DNA from: Zunongwangia pacifica
GTDB lineage: Bacteria > Bacteroidota > Bacteroidia > Flavobacteriales > Flavobacteriaceae
Direction of reading: 5' to 3'
Length of the DNA stretch: 64,000 bases
Assembly (NCBI RefSeq): GCF_023499215.1
Contig: NZ_JAKHSK010000012.1
Location: 62,001 to 126,000 of the forward strand
Position numbers and translations under genes: made by a program. Positions 45,684 through 55,782 of the stretch are shown here, in pieces (the stretch's first letter is position 1; each line of letters starts with the position of its first letter). The notes under the pieces were generated by a model that was given only the letters and a program-made list of their open reading frames with translations, made no database searches and had not been told where the DNA came from.

Positions 45684-48275
45684 TTACAGGTTCCAGATAA
45701 AGTCTCCGTTTTTAATAGACCAATCGTTTCCAAAAAAGCCACTAAACTTTACGCCAGAAAGACCTTGTTTTGGCATTTCGTCATCAAAAACCACAATATC
45801 TGGAAAAAAAGTTCCGTTTTCTAGATAATCATTTGCATAGGCTGCATGCATACCCTCAATACCAGTGGCACTAATCACCCCGATACTTGTACCAGGATTG
45901 TCTTCTTTTGGGTAAATAAAATAGGTGCCATATTGAGAACCTTTTAAAGTTTTCTCTCCTACCTGCATTTTGTCTTTAGAAACCTGAATTGGTGAATGTT
46001 TTAATAATTTCTTCCAAGCTGTATTATTCGATCTATTCCCATATAAAATAATATTGCGGTCTCGGTATTCCGAAACTTTAAAGTCGGTATCTTTTACTAA
46101 TTCAATATTTCCATTTGCCCGATACCAGAATTTCTCGGCATCAAACTTAGCCCGGTTGTAATACCACTCATTTTCTTCTTCGCTCCCTTTACTGGCATAG
46201 ACAAAAACCATATTATTTTTAAAGGCATCTTTAAAGCCTCCGTATCGAAGTGGACTTTTTTCAGATGCATCTGGCCTTGATGTAATTCCCCATTCATCAG
46301 AAGCTTTTGACAAATACACCTTATCTGAAGAAGGTAAAGCAATGGACTCTCCATCTATAGAAACTTCAGATAATGTATCCTGCGCCATGGCTTTTAAATC
46401 TATCGAAAGTATTTTTATATTTGAAGTGGTTAATTGAAATCCGGTATCAGTTCGCTGAAACTTAAAATTACTGATCTCAAAAGGATGTTCTTGCTGTAGA
46501 ATACTTACAAAATGAGAGCCTTTAGAGACACCTGGCGAAGCTGTGGTAAAGTTGATATTGTTAATTTCACTATCCTTTTTTATCTTCCTTCTGCTGAAGA
46601 AATAAAATATTGGTGGCCAATCTACACTCTCATCACCAAACCAGTGCTCACCTCCCGGATATTCATAATACGCGAAATCATTATGGTATTTCCCTAATCT
46701 TTCCCGCATCTCCCTGGCTAAAAAAGTGGGTACCACATTATCTGAATCTCCGTGTAAAATATAAACCCCAAAATGCAGGTAATTTTCTTTTAGCTTTAAG
46801 GTTCTGCTGGTATTCCCCGCACGCTTAATAATTTCGTTTAATTGCTCCTGATTAGTATTATTAAATTTTGGACTAATTTTTTTCTCAAAATCGACCAAAT
46901 CCATACCAAATCTTTGTTGAGCTTCTGCATCATTCAAATTTCTGGTAAAACTATGTCTATATTCCAGTAAATCCGGATATCCGGCCGCAGGTGCTATAGC
47001 TGCAAATTTATCTGGATAGGTAGCTCCAAGATACCAGGTCCCATGACCTCCCATAGAATGACCGGTTAAATAGGTTTGCTGCGAATTGGTTTTGTACAAA
47101 TCTGATGCATGTTTTAATACTTCTAATGCATCTAATCTTCCCCAATCTTCCCAGGCAAAACCAAATGGTCTTCTATTGGTAGCTGCAACTACGTGTCCCC
47201 AATCTTTTTGTTTGTAAGCATTCGCCTGATTTACCGCCTCTACAGATGCGCCGTGAACAGAGAGAAACATGGCCTGATGGTACTGATCTTTAGTTAAAGA
47301 TGGCGCCACGCTATAATATTGTACGCTGTGATCTATATCGCTTAAAAAAGTATTTTTATGATGTTTGTATGTAGACTTTACATCTAAACTAATGCTTGCG
47401 GTATCAATTACAACATTGTTTTTGTCTTTTAAATAAAGAGTGGCCGTAACCGACTCTCCTTCTTTTAAATTTGTTGGATTTGGAATAAGAAAAGGAACTT
47501 TCCTTACATATTTTGGAGCTATAGCTGGTATTTCTATTGCTTCTGATGTTCCATTTATCTTTACTTGAATCGAGCCTTTTTGAAAAAATTTATCTTGAGT
47601 ATTAATAATTCTTATGGCTCCCCAAAGTGATTCACTACCTTCTGAAATTAAATCTGGTAAGGTGAGGTCTCGTGTTGTAAATTCTACCGGCTTATAAGTA
47701 GCTAATAAGCGAGCTCTGATTTTCGGAAATCTTCCCCCGGAAAGCAGAAATGTATTTTTACCTTTTTTTAGAGTTATCGGAATTAAATTCCATCCAAAAT
47801 CATAATGGTCGCCTTCATGAGGCAATCCATTTATTAGAACTTGCGTATGCCCGGAAGCTTCAAAAAGAACTGCTTTTTCTTCTTCTGAAGTATATTCCAG
47901 ATATAAGTACCCATTACGTCTTAAAAACGGATTATTAAATTCACCATTTTCGACTATACTTATTTTTTCCCATTTTACAGATTTTTCCTGAAAACTATCA
48001 TACACTTCTTTTCCCTCAGAAATTTCTGAACCAGGAGTTTCGTTTAAAAAATCTGCAAAAACGATATCATATTCTACAGAAGCATTACTAAAAGGAATGC
48101 CTGTAGTTTTTAATAGTAATCCTTTTTTAAATAAATGAATCACCTCTCCCTCACTAACATCGTTTACTTTTTCCTTACCAAAATATTCTACGATATTTCC
48201 TTCCCTATTTTGAGCAGAAAATTTAGTCGTTGTAATAACTAAGCAGGCAATAAATAAGTTTTTAAAAAATCTCAT
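45684..48275 (-). CDS. Exported alpha/beta hydrolase of the prolyl-oligopeptidase/esterase type
   Basis: I start this gene at 48275 (863 residues), because this ATG begins the signal peptide (to about 'TTKFSAQ'). N-terminal beta domains lead into an alpha/beta-hydrolase core: oxyanion segment SVHGAS, nucleophile Ser407 in GHSMGG, acid Asp510 or Asp512 in HGDSDNVV, and His544 in GGEHWFG. A long C-terminal region (about 590-863) is beta-rich. The catalytic triad is complete. It could be a peptidase or, given its place 16 bases or so after susD2 and before another susC, a carbohydrate esterase removing acyl groups from the imported glycan. I do not know a characterised close relative. Confidence 0.75.
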   Translation of the reverse strand: MRFFKNLFIACLVITTTKFSAQNREGNIVEYFGKEKVNDVSEGEVIHLFKKGLLLKTTGIPFSNASVEYDIVFADFLNETPGSEISEGKEVYDSFQEKSVKWEKISIVENGEFNNPFLRRNGYLYLEYTSEEEKAVLFEASGHTQVLINGLPHEGDHYDFGWNLIPITLKKGKNTFLLSGGRFPKIRARLLATYKPVEFTTRDLTLPDLISEGSESLWGAIRIINTQDKFFQKGSIQVKINGTSEAIEIPAIAPKYVRKVPFLIPNPTNLKEGESVTATLYLKDKNNVVIDTASISLDVKSTYKHHKNTFLSDIDHSVQYYSVAPSLTKDQYHQAMFLSVHGASVEAVNQANAYKQKDWGHVVAATNRRPFGFAWEDWGRLDALEVLKHASDLYKTNSQQTYLTGHSMGGHGTWYLGATYPDKFAAIAPAAGYPDLLEYRHSFTRNLNDAEAQQRFGMDLVDFEKKISPKFNNTNQEQLNEIIKRAGNTSRTLKLKENYLHFGVYILHGDSDNVVPTFLAREMRERLGKYHNDFAYYEYPGGEHWFGDESVDWPPIFYFFSRRKIKKDSEINNINFTTASPGVSKGSHFVSILQQEHPFEISNFKFQRTDTGFQLTTSNIKILSIDLKAMAQDTLSEVSIDGESIALPSSDKVYLSKASDEWGITSRPDASEKSPLRYGGFKDAFKNNMVFVYASKGSEEENEWYYNRAKFDAEKFWYRANGNIELVKDTDFKVSEYRDRNIILYGNRSNNTAWKKLLKHSPIQVSKDKMQVGEKTLKGSQYGTYFIYPKEDNPGTSIGVISATGIEGMHAAYANDYLENGTFFPDIVVFDDEMPKQGLSGVKFSGFFGNDWSIKNGDFIWNL

Positions 48276-48318
48276 CTTGTTAGTTAAGAAAGAGGTGATC
48301 AAAAATTTTAATTTTCTA

Positions 48319-49911
48319 TTATTCTATGTCCCAGAAAATTTTTGTGTTTCGGGTATCTTCCGATGCCACTTCTTGATAATTAGAATTATTATAAGTTGCT
48401 TCATCAGCCGGATATAATAATCTTACTGGTGGGTCTTGATAGCCTGATAAAGTTGCTTCCGGAAACTCCAGTTCAGGCACACCAGTTCTACGATATAGAG
48501 ACCAAGCTTCTATAGATTGTAAAAATCCATAATGCAACCATTTCTGCTCCCATACTTTTTTTAATTTACTACTCATATCTCCTATATAAGAAACTCTGGG
48601 ATTTTCTAAAAAGGAATTGATCTGTTCGCTAGAAGGAGAAGATTCAACAACTAATCCAGTAGTATTTAATTTATTTAAGTAATAGTAAAATGTGATAGAT
48701 TGTTTTACAGCGGTCTCATAAGCTTCCTGTGCATTTCCGCCTCCCCATTTTTCAAAGGCTTCTGCTTTATTAAAATTAACTTCAGCGGCCGTCATCAAAA
48801 TACCAGGTAAAGCCGGATTTTGTAAAAATGTAGTCGAATCTACGATAGCGTATTTTGCAAACTCAGATTCTTGCTGTCCAGAAGTAAAAGTAATGGGCAT
48901 AGCTTTGAAATCTTCATTCTGTACAAACTTACCCTCAACTGTTCTTCCATATTTATCAAAAAGAACCTTTGTTCTTGGATCTTCAGAAGGCACCAATAAT
49001 TTATTTAGCATAAAATCTGGCGCATAGTGACTAGGTAGCTCGGTTAAAGCATTTGTAAGATTATCGGTATAGGTGGTCAATGGCTCTAACAAAACATCTG
49101 TAGAAGAAGGATTATAGTCTGCACTATTATTACCATCTATTAATGGATATGATGAATTATCTACAAGCATCTCATTCACTTTGGCCTTAGCTGTACCTTC
49201 ATCTGCATCAGATATTCTCATTAAATATCTTAATTTTAAAGAATTCGCATATTTCTGCCACATCTCTACATCTCCGCTCAACAAAATATCATATTTTGAA
49301 AAAGATGAATTAGTTGCTACCGAACTAAAATAATTTGCAGCGCTTTCTAAATCACTAATAAAGCTTTGATAAAGTTCTTGTTGATCATCAAACTTCGCAT
49401 TGCTTATAGCACTTGAAGTTTCTAAACTACCTGCTTCGGAATATGGAATATCTCCCCACATATCAACCATTTTTGCAGCTTGTTCTACTAAAACAACTTT
49501 TGCAGCTTCCAAGAAAATTCGATTTATTTCTTTTTCAGCATCTGAAAGTTGATCAAACGTTACCTGCATCGCTCTATATGTACTTAGTACTCCACTACCG
49601 TTACTATTATTCACATAGAAATTATTCCAATACTGCTGAGCATAGCTACCATTTTGCTGATACATAGAATTACTATTCATAAAAAATGCAGTCTGACTAT
49701 AAACAGCCGTTTGTGGTAATAAGAAAGTTCTTACATTCCAATAATTCGGTCTAACCCTATCATTATTCAGCATTGCTGTAAAGAAACCAGGGATACTAGG
49801 CTCTGTAGATTTTTCCGGATTATAATATTTATCTTCCAGCTCATCTTCACAACTTATTAAAGACAAAATTGCTATAAGTAAGATGAATATATTAGTTAAT
49901 TTATTTTTCAT
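48319..49911 (-). CDS. SusD/RagB-like outer-membrane lipoprotein 2
   Basis: A 530-residue lipoprotein (Cys21 in LISC) that partners SusC2. The family scaffold is visible in MWQKYANSLKLRYLMRISD and the C-terminal SSKLKKVWEQKWLHYG. It is distant from SusD1 in sequence, although the SusC N-termini are close, which suggests that the two pairs bind different glycans. It starts ten bases after susC2 and is followed by the alpha/beta hydrolase gene on the same transcript. Confidence 0.93.
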   Translation of the reverse strand: MKNKLTNIFILLIAILSLISCEDELEDKYYNPEKSTEPSIPGFFTAMLNNDRVRPNYWNVRTFLLPQTAVYSQTAFFMNSNSMYQQNGSYAQQYWNNFYVNNSNGSGVLSTYRAMQVTFDQLSDAEKEINRIFLEAAKVVLVEQAAKMVDMWGDIPYSEAGSLETSSAISNAKFDDQQELYQSFISDLESAANYFSSVATNSSFSKYDILLSGDVEMWQKYANSLKLRYLMRISDADEGTAKAKVNEMLVDNSSYPLIDGNNSADYNPSSTDVLLEPLTTYTDNLTNALTELPSHYAPDFMLNKLLVPSEDPRTKVLFDKYGRTVEGKFVQNEDFKAMPITFTSGQQESEFAKYAIVDSTTFLQNPALPGILMTAAEVNFNKAEAFEKWGGGNAQEAYETAVKQSITFYYYLNKLNTTGLVVESSPSSEQINSFLENPRVSYIGDMSSKLKKVWEQKWLHYGFLQSIEAWSLYRRTGVPELEFPEATLSGYQDPPVRLLYPADEATYNNSNYQEVASEDTRNTKIFWDIE

Positions 49912-49921
49912 AGTCCTTTAT

Positions 49922-52900
49922 TTAAAAACTTGCATTTAACGAAAAACCAAAACTCCTTGAAGCTGCTGTAGACCCTACATCAACTCCCTGAGACCACCAT
50001 TTATTACCTAAAGGCGCTTCTGGATCAATATTTTCTAGCGTTCTCCAGAAATAGAATAAATTTCTACCTACTAATGACAAGCTAAGTCGGTTCAATTTTA
50101 TCTTTTCTGCTATCTCGGAAGGAAATCTATAAGTTAGACTAGCTTCCCTCATTTTTATGTAGCTATTATCATATATAGCTCCTTCTCTACTCCAAGAATC
50201 ATTACCCCAATTAAAAGTGTTCATATAATAAGTAGCTGCATCAATAACTTGAGAATTTGGCTCTCCAGTATTTTGGTTTACTCCATCTAAAAGCACCCCA
50301 TCATTATAAGTTTTACCATTTTCTGTATAAGACAAACCTCCATGAGCAGCATCTCTATATTTCATGGTATTTTCAAGCATACCAGCTCCCATCATGTACT
50401 TAGTATTCGGAGACACCATTTGCCCACCAATTCTATAATCTACATTTAAATTCAAAGAGAAATTTTTATAAGAAAAAGTATTCGACCATCCTCCAACAGC
50501 CTTAGGCATTATGTTGCCTGCTTTCACGTAGGAGTCTTTATCCATTACATATAATCCATCGTCATTAATCAAATTATTACCCTCATCATCTTTAGCTATC
50601 GGATTCACATAGATATTACCTAACCTTTCGCCTACACCAGCTACAATCTTTATAGTGTTTTGCTCTGCAGTATAAAACACCAGCTCATCTACTCCTGGCA
50701 TTAAAGAATTAACTTTAGTTTTATTTACTGAAAAGTTAAATCTTGTATCCCATTTAAAACCATCTGTACCTGTAAATATTGGTGTGGCATTTAAAGCAAG
50801 TTCAAATCCCTCACTGCCAATCTCTCCAATATTTACAATTTGACTGGTTGCCCCTACTGAAGCTGCTGTCTGTAAACCTAGTATTTGATTCTTTACTTTA
50901 TTATTATAATAACTCACATCTAAACCTAAACGATTTTTCAAAAACTGTAATTCTAACCCAAATTCGGCCTCATACTTTTTTTCAGGTTTTAAGTTTTCAT
51001 TTCCATAGGCTGCACTTAACGTAAGCGCAGGAACAGATCCGTTAATTGTCTGTAATGATGTTTGGCTATATGAAATATTCGACTCATACATAGGTGGAGC
51101 ATTACCTACAACTCCGTATGAAGCTCTAATTTTACCATAATTCATAAAATCTGGCACGTTTAGAACATCATCAAATACAAAACTTCCGTTTACAGATGGA
51201 TAGAAATAACTATTATTCTTTACAGGTAAAGTTGAAGCATATTCCTGTCGAGCTGTACCTTCTAAGAACAAGAAATCTTTATAACTAATATTAGCAAGCC
51301 CTAAAAAAGCATACTTCAAAAGTTCTTTTCGATTATAACTAGTTGAAAGAATTCCGTAAGAGTTATTAAGACTAAACCAGTTTTCGGTAACTAAACCATT
51401 GGTAGTATTTGATTGTTGATCTTTATAATCTTCAGATCTTGATTGGAAACCTCCACTTACTGAAAACTCAAAATCATCGGTTATTTTATCTGCATATGAC
51501 AATAACAGATCTGTATATACAATAGAATACTTTCCAGAACTAGCTGAAAAAGATCCTGTACTACTCGAACTAGAATTAAATTGAACCGGATATTCATTAT
51601 ACTGTTTATTTTCTGCATTTAAACTAGTATAATCGCTTCCCACTCGACCTCTAAAAGTCAAATTATCGGTCACGTCCCAATTTAAAGTAGCACTTGAAAT
51701 CAATCGATTCTCAGTCTCATCATAACTGTTACGCATCTGCTGCCAGAAAAAGTCTAATAAATTGGTTGCTCTAATATTATATAAAAAAGCTTCATCAGAT
51801 CTTTCGGGATAATTATAAGTTACGTATTTATAGCCATCTGATGTCTTAAATTTATCTTTCATCAAAGACATATCTTCTGTTCTGCTAAAATATCCGCCAA
51901 AGGAGCCTAGAACTTGCCCTAACTGATAGGGTCTATTATGAGTTAGCGTATTTATATAATTAGCGGTAACATCTAAACGAATATCATCGTTTAATTTAAT
52001 AGAACTATTAAGTCCCAAGGTATTCTTCTCTTGATCACTTCCTTCTTGAGTTCCCTCATAGTCCAAGCGCGAAGCCGTAAACCTATAATTCAATTTTTCA
52101 GTATTCTCAGAAACGGCCACATTAACATTAGAACTATATCCGGTTCTATAAACATCTTTGTAGTTATTCTTTCTAGCAGAATAACTTCTAACTTTACCAT
52201 CCCACCATAAAACATCTTGTCCTTCCATCTTTGGACCAAAATTACCGTATGCCCTAAAGTTTGGACGCAAACCAGTAGGTGAATCAGGTTCTTCTATCCA
52301 TCCCTCTTCATTAGCTCCTACTGCTAAATTTGTTTCACGGTCATAACCAGGACCATATACATTTTGAAATTTTGGTAAAAATGCTACTTCTTCTACAGTT
52401 CCAGTAAAATTAACATCTACTCCTAAACCTTTACTTTTAGTTCCTTTTTTTGTAGTAATCACCACTACTCCACTTGATGCATCAGATCCATATAATGCTG
52501 TAGCACTAGCTCCTTTTAGGATACTTAGAGTCTCTATATCATTAGGATTGATATCAAGAATCCCATTCCCTCTAATTCGTTGGTCACCCCAATAATTATT
52601 ATTGTTTGCTCCCGAGGCACCATTCTGCTGATCGTTTCTGATAACAACTCCATCAACTACATATAAAGGTTGTTGGTCATAATTCAATGAGTTTACTCCT
52701 CGTATTTGCACATTCACCGCACTACTTGCCCCTCCAGGAGCAGTAGTTATCTTTACTCCAGAAGCTTTCCCATACATTGCTGAAGCAAAATTAGTATTCC
52801 CACTTTCTGTAAGTTGTTCCGAAGAAATTTCACTTACAGCGTACCCTAAAGCTTTTTCTTTTCTTTTAATCCCCAATGCTGTCACAACGACCTCGTCTAA

Positions 52901-53200
52901 GGCTTCGGTATCAGTTTCCATTTTAATATTCACCTCTCCTGAAGTGACAGCCACCTCCTGAGTTGCATACCCCACCATTGAAAAAACCAATGTGGCGCCA
53001 TTATCTACTTTAATAGAAAAATTTCCATCAAAATCTGTAGATGTTCCATTGGATGTACCTTTTTCCATGACATTAACTCCGGGTAAAGGCATTCCTGTTT
53101 CAGCTTCTGTAATGACACCACTCACATTTTGCTTTTGTGCGATTGCAAATTGAGTTAGTCCCAGTACAAGCAAAAACGAAAAAATAATTTTCTTAACCAT
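49922..53200 (-). CDS. SusC/RagA-like TonB-dependent outer-membrane transporter 2
   Basis: A 1092-residue TonB-dependent glycan importer. It has a signal peptide (to about 'QFAIAQ'), a carboxypeptidase-like domain (VSGVITEAETGMPLPGVNVM), the TonB-box region EALDEVVVTALGIKRK, a plug with GASATALYGSDASSGVV and a large beta-barrel ending in FSLNASF. No STN signalling domain is present. The N-terminal 110 residues and the leader DNA are closely shared with susC1. The barrel differs more and is about 80 residues longer. It is the first gene after the GH130-to-GH92 series and pairs with susD2. Confidence 0.95.
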   Translation of the reverse strand: MVKKIIFSFLLVLGLTQFAIAQKQNVSGVITEAETGMPLPGVNVMEKGTSNGTSTDFDGNFSIKVDNGATLVFSMVGYATQEVAVTSGEVNIKMETDTEALDEVVVTALGIKRKEKALGYAVSEISSEQLTESGNTNFASAMYGKASGVKITTAPGGASSAVNVQIRGVNSLNYDQQPLYVVDGVVIRNDQQNGASGANNNNYWGDQRIRGNGILDINPNDIETLSILKGASATALYGSDASSGVVVITTKKGTKSKGLGVDVNFTGTVEEVAFLPKFQNVYGPGYDRETNLAVGANEEGWIEEPDSPTGLRPNFRAYGNFGPKMEGQDVLWWDGKVRSYSARKNNYKDVYRTGYSSNVNVAVSENTEKLNYRFTASRLDYEGTQEGSDQEKNTLGLNSSIKLNDDIRLDVTANYINTLTHNRPYQLGQVLGSFGGYFSRTEDMSLMKDKFKTSDGYKYVTYNYPERSDEAFLYNIRATNLLDFFWQQMRNSYDETENRLISSATLNWDVTDNLTFRGRVGSDYTSLNAENKQYNEYPVQFNSSSSSTGSFSASSGKYSIVYTDLLLSYADKITDDFEFSVSGGFQSRSEDYKDQQSNTTNGLVTENWFSLNNSYGILSTSYNRKELLKYAFLGLANISYKDFLFLEGTARQEYASTLPVKNNSYFYPSVNGSFVFDDVLNVPDFMNYGKIRASYGVVGNAPPMYESNISYSQTSLQTINGSVPALTLSAAYGNENLKPEKKYEAEFGLELQFLKNRLGLDVSYYNNKVKNQILGLQTAASVGATSQIVNIGEIGSEGFELALNATPIFTGTDGFKWDTRFNFSVNKTKVNSLMPGVDELVFYTAEQNTIKIVAGVGERLGNIYVNPIAKDDEGNNLINDDGLYVMDKDSYVKAGNIMPKAVGGWSNTFSYKNFSLNLNVDYRIGGQMVSPNTKYMMGAGMLENTMKYRDAAHGGLSYTENGKTYNDGVLLDGVNQNTGEPNSQVIDAATYYMNTFNWGNDSWSREGAIYDNSYIKMREASLTYRFPSEIAEKIKLNRLSLSLVGRNLFYFWRTLENIDPEAPLGNKWWSQGVDVGSTAASRSFGFSLNASF

Positions 53201-53264
53201 ACTTGTAATTAAATTTAGTTAGTACATGATAGATGATTAGCAGGCTTAGTTTACTAATCTTAAA

Positions 53265-53314
53265 TTAAATGTTATAAATAAGTTAATTCTTAAGAAATAA
53301 AATCGACAGACAAC
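53265..53314 (-). promoter_or_regulatory. Conserved block upstream of susC2
   Basis: This is the counterpart of 45303-45352: an identical 22-base stretch (53265-53286), the same 11-base spacing, then ATAAAATCGAC and GACAAC. It begins 65 bases before the susC2 start codon. Equal internal spacing in otherwise diverged surroundings points to function, probably promoter plus regulator site. Confidence 0.6.
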
Positions 53315-53342
53315 ATCGTTCAATAGCTAAACAACTTATAAT

Positions 53343-53356
53343 GAAAAATCGTTTTC
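53343..53356. promoter_or_regulatory. Inverted repeat upstream of susC2
   Basis: GAAAA, ATCG and TTTTC form a short inverted repeat 143 bases before susC2, comparable with the AAACGTTT palindrome before susC1. It may be an operator; evidence is weak. Confidence 0.25.
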
Positions 53357-53421
53357 GCAAATTGAATCAACTTATTTTTAAGGCAAGTTAACACTATTAT
53401 TCAAAAAATTTAAAAGATACT

Positions 53422-55662
53422 TTATAGAAACTTTATTTTTTTAGGGAAGTTATCTTTACTTAAATCAAATAATGATTTTGTAAAGTTTTGATCATCTATA
53501 TCTATTTTAAGCTTTCTTTTCGAAGATGAGGAGTTTTCAATAATCAGCTCTCCATTCTCATAATAATCCTGATTAAGATGTAGTATAATTTTATCGAAAG
53601 TTGGAGTTACAAAAGTATAAACTGGTTTTGCCGGAGTTATAGGATAGATGCCCATCATCGAATAGATCACCCAGGCACTCATTGTACCGGTATCATCATT
53701 CCCGGGAATTCCATCAGGTGCATTCTTATAATAGGTTTCAATTAACTCATGAGTTTTTTCTGAAGCTTTGTATTCACTCCCCGGAATAAAATTATAAAGA
53801 TAGCCATAGGCAAAATCTGGTTCGTTAGCCATGTCGAATTGGCCTTTCGCGAAAAGTTCATCTAATCGAGCCTCAAATTTGCTATTTCCACCCATCAATT
53901 TTTTTAGTCCGTTTACATCATGCGGCACCATAAACAGATATTGCCATGCATTTCCTTCAATATAACCTGGATTATGAGCAAAATTAGCTCCAGCTAACGG
54001 ATCGAATTCGGCAAACCAGCTGCCATCACTGTTTTTTGGCTGAATAAAATTGGTATCCGGATTGTACAACTTCTTATACGACAACGAGCGCTTTAAAAAT
54101 TGTTTGTAATCTTTCTTTTTTCCTAACTTCTTAGCCAACTGAGCGATGGCATAATCGGCAATATTATATTCCTGAGTGGTAGATACAGGTCCTGGCACAT
54201 CACCATCTACTCCCAAATATCCATTTTCGATATATTCTTTTAGTCCGGGACGCAGCGGATTATTCACGGTATCCAATGCACTTTTCAGCATAGCTTCGTA
54301 AGCCTTCTCCACATCAAAATCGGTTAAACCGCGTAAATACGTATCTGCTAAAACCACAGCGGCAGGATCTCCTACCATTGTAAAAGTTTCGGTGGAATTC
54401 AATTCCCATTTTGGCAGCCATCCATTTTCATCATACATCTCTAACATCGATCTCACCATATTCAGCTGCTCTTCCGGATAGAGCAAACTCATTAGCTGAT
54501 GATAATTACGATAGGTATCCCATAAAGAAAAAGTGGTATACCGAGTCCCTTCAGTCTTCCCAATTTTACCCGTAGCGATTTCAGGATATTCCCCGTTGAT
54601 ATCATTTAAAGTGTTAGGATGAATTTGGGTATGATATAAAGCGGTATAAAAAATTGTTTTCTCATCGTTTGTTCCGCCTTCAACTTCTACAACCTGTAAT
54701 TTCTTTGTCCAGGCATTTTTTGTTTCCGCTAAAACTTCTTCAAAAGTGGAGTCTCCAACTTCTTTCGCTAAATTTTCCCGAGCATTTTCAATACTTACAT
54801 AAGATACCCCAACTTGAACTTCAACTTCTTGCGGCTCCTTAAAGTCGTACGTCATATACGCCCCAATACTATCGCCCACTACTTCTCTGGTAAATCCCTT
54901 TTTGATTCGGGTTTTACCGTTATATCCCATCCATTGCGATTCTAAACCTTCGTATTTATATGGTGTTTTCCAAACGCCAAAATCATCGGCTGGTTTAGAG
55001 AATTTCGCTACAAAATATACAGGGTAGGCAGCTTCTGCATTGTTATAGCAAAAACTTCCTACCATTCGCATTCCTTCAATCTCATCTGGCCCAACCACAT
55101 GTACCATAGCGCCCTGCTCGTTGGTTAAACCTAAACCTAAATTCAGTAATACATTCGATTTCCCTGCCGGAAATGAATAACGGCTCACTCCTGCTCTGGT
55201 ACTCGCTGTAGCTTCTGCTTTTACGTTATATCTATCGAGTTTTGCTGAATAATATCCTGCTTCAGCAGTTTCTTCAGAATATGTTGTTCCGTACTCTATA
55301 TGATCTGTTTCTAATTCTCCGGTGGTTGGCATAGTAATAATTACACCGAGTTCCGGGCAACCAACACCGCTCATATTTACATGACTAAAACCGGTTAAAA
55401 ACTGATTTTCGTGTACGTATGGATTGGATAACCACTGACTATCTTTTTCCAGCGGATTTAAATCTATTCTCCCGGCCACGTTAAACGGCGACACACTAGC
55501 CATCCCTCTTGGAGAAATCGCTCCGGGATTTGTAGCCCCGTAATTTGAAGTTCCTATAAAAGGATTTACATACGGAAGCGGATCAAACCCGGTTTGTGCC
55601 GAAGCTACCTGAACGCCAATAAATACAACTACTGCTGAAAAAATATTTCTTACTAAAAACAT
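53422..55662 (-). CDS. GH92 alpha-mannosidase 1
   Basis: A 746-residue exported enzyme (signal peptide to about 'VASAQ') of GH92, calcium-dependent inverting exo-alpha-mannosidases common in Bacteroidota that digest N-glycans and yeast mannan. Family hallmarks are VNPFIGTSNYGATNPGA near the start, TTFSLWDTYRNYHQ (about 385) and GNDDTGTMSAWVIYSMMGIYP near 655. It is shorter in anchors than GH92-2, using a cleavable signal instead of a lipid, so it is probably periplasmic. It is the last gene before susC2. Linkage preference (alpha-1,2, -1,3 or -1,6) is not determinable here. Confidence 0.93.
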   Translation of the reverse strand: MFLVRNIFSAVVVFIGVQVASAQTGFDPLPYVNPFIGTSNYGATNPGAISPRGMASVSPFNVAGRIDLNPLEKDSQWLSNPYVHENQFLTGFSHVNMSGVGCPELGVIITMPTTGELETDHIEYGTTYSEETAEAGYYSAKLDRYNVKAEATASTRAGVSRYSFPAGKSNVLLNLGLGLTNEQGAMVHVVGPDEIEGMRMVGSFCYNNAEAAYPVYFVAKFSKPADDFGVWKTPYKYEGLESQWMGYNGKTRIKKGFTREVVGDSIGAYMTYDFKEPQEVEVQVGVSYVSIENARENLAKEVGDSTFEEVLAETKNAWTKKLQVVEVEGGTNDEKTIFYTALYHTQIHPNTLNDINGEYPEIATGKIGKTEGTRYTTFSLWDTYRNYHQLMSLLYPEEQLNMVRSMLEMYDENGWLPKWELNSTETFTMVGDPAAVVLADTYLRGLTDFDVEKAYEAMLKSALDTVNNPLRPGLKEYIENGYLGVDGDVPGPVSTTQEYNIADYAIAQLAKKLGKKKDYKQFLKRSLSYKKLYNPDTNFIQPKNSDGSWFAEFDPLAGANFAHNPGYIEGNAWQYLFMVPHDVNGLKKLMGGNSKFEARLDELFAKGQFDMANEPDFAYGYLYNFIPGSEYKASEKTHELIETYYKNAPDGIPGNDDTGTMSAWVIYSMMGIYPITPAKPVYTFVTPTFDKIILHLNQDYYENGELIIENSSSSKRKLKIDIDDQNFTKSLFDLSKDNFPKKIKFL

Positions 55663-55707
55663 CGAATATTATATTTTAAAAAAAGTATTTCACTACTCAT
55701 TACTTTT

Positions 55708-55758
55708 GTCACCCTGAACCTGCCCGTCCGGCAGGCGGGCTTGATTCAGGGTCTCATC
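55708..55758 (+). repeat. Dispersed palindromic repeat R1
   Basis: GTC, arm ACCCTGAA (55711-55718), arm TTCAGGGT (55745-55752) and the end CTCATC. The centre C-TTGA is interrupted by a G+C-rich inserted hairpin (55719-55740, CCTGCC...GGCAGG). It is inverted relative to R2. Confidence 0.8.
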
Positions 55759-55782
55759 CAGAAACTTCAAATACAATTTCTG

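Noticed and set aside
42206-53200. STN-domain signalling by the SusC proteins to an ECF sigma/anti-sigma pair
   Set aside because: Both SusC proteins begin with the carboxypeptidase-like domain right after the signal peptide, with no room for an STN domain.
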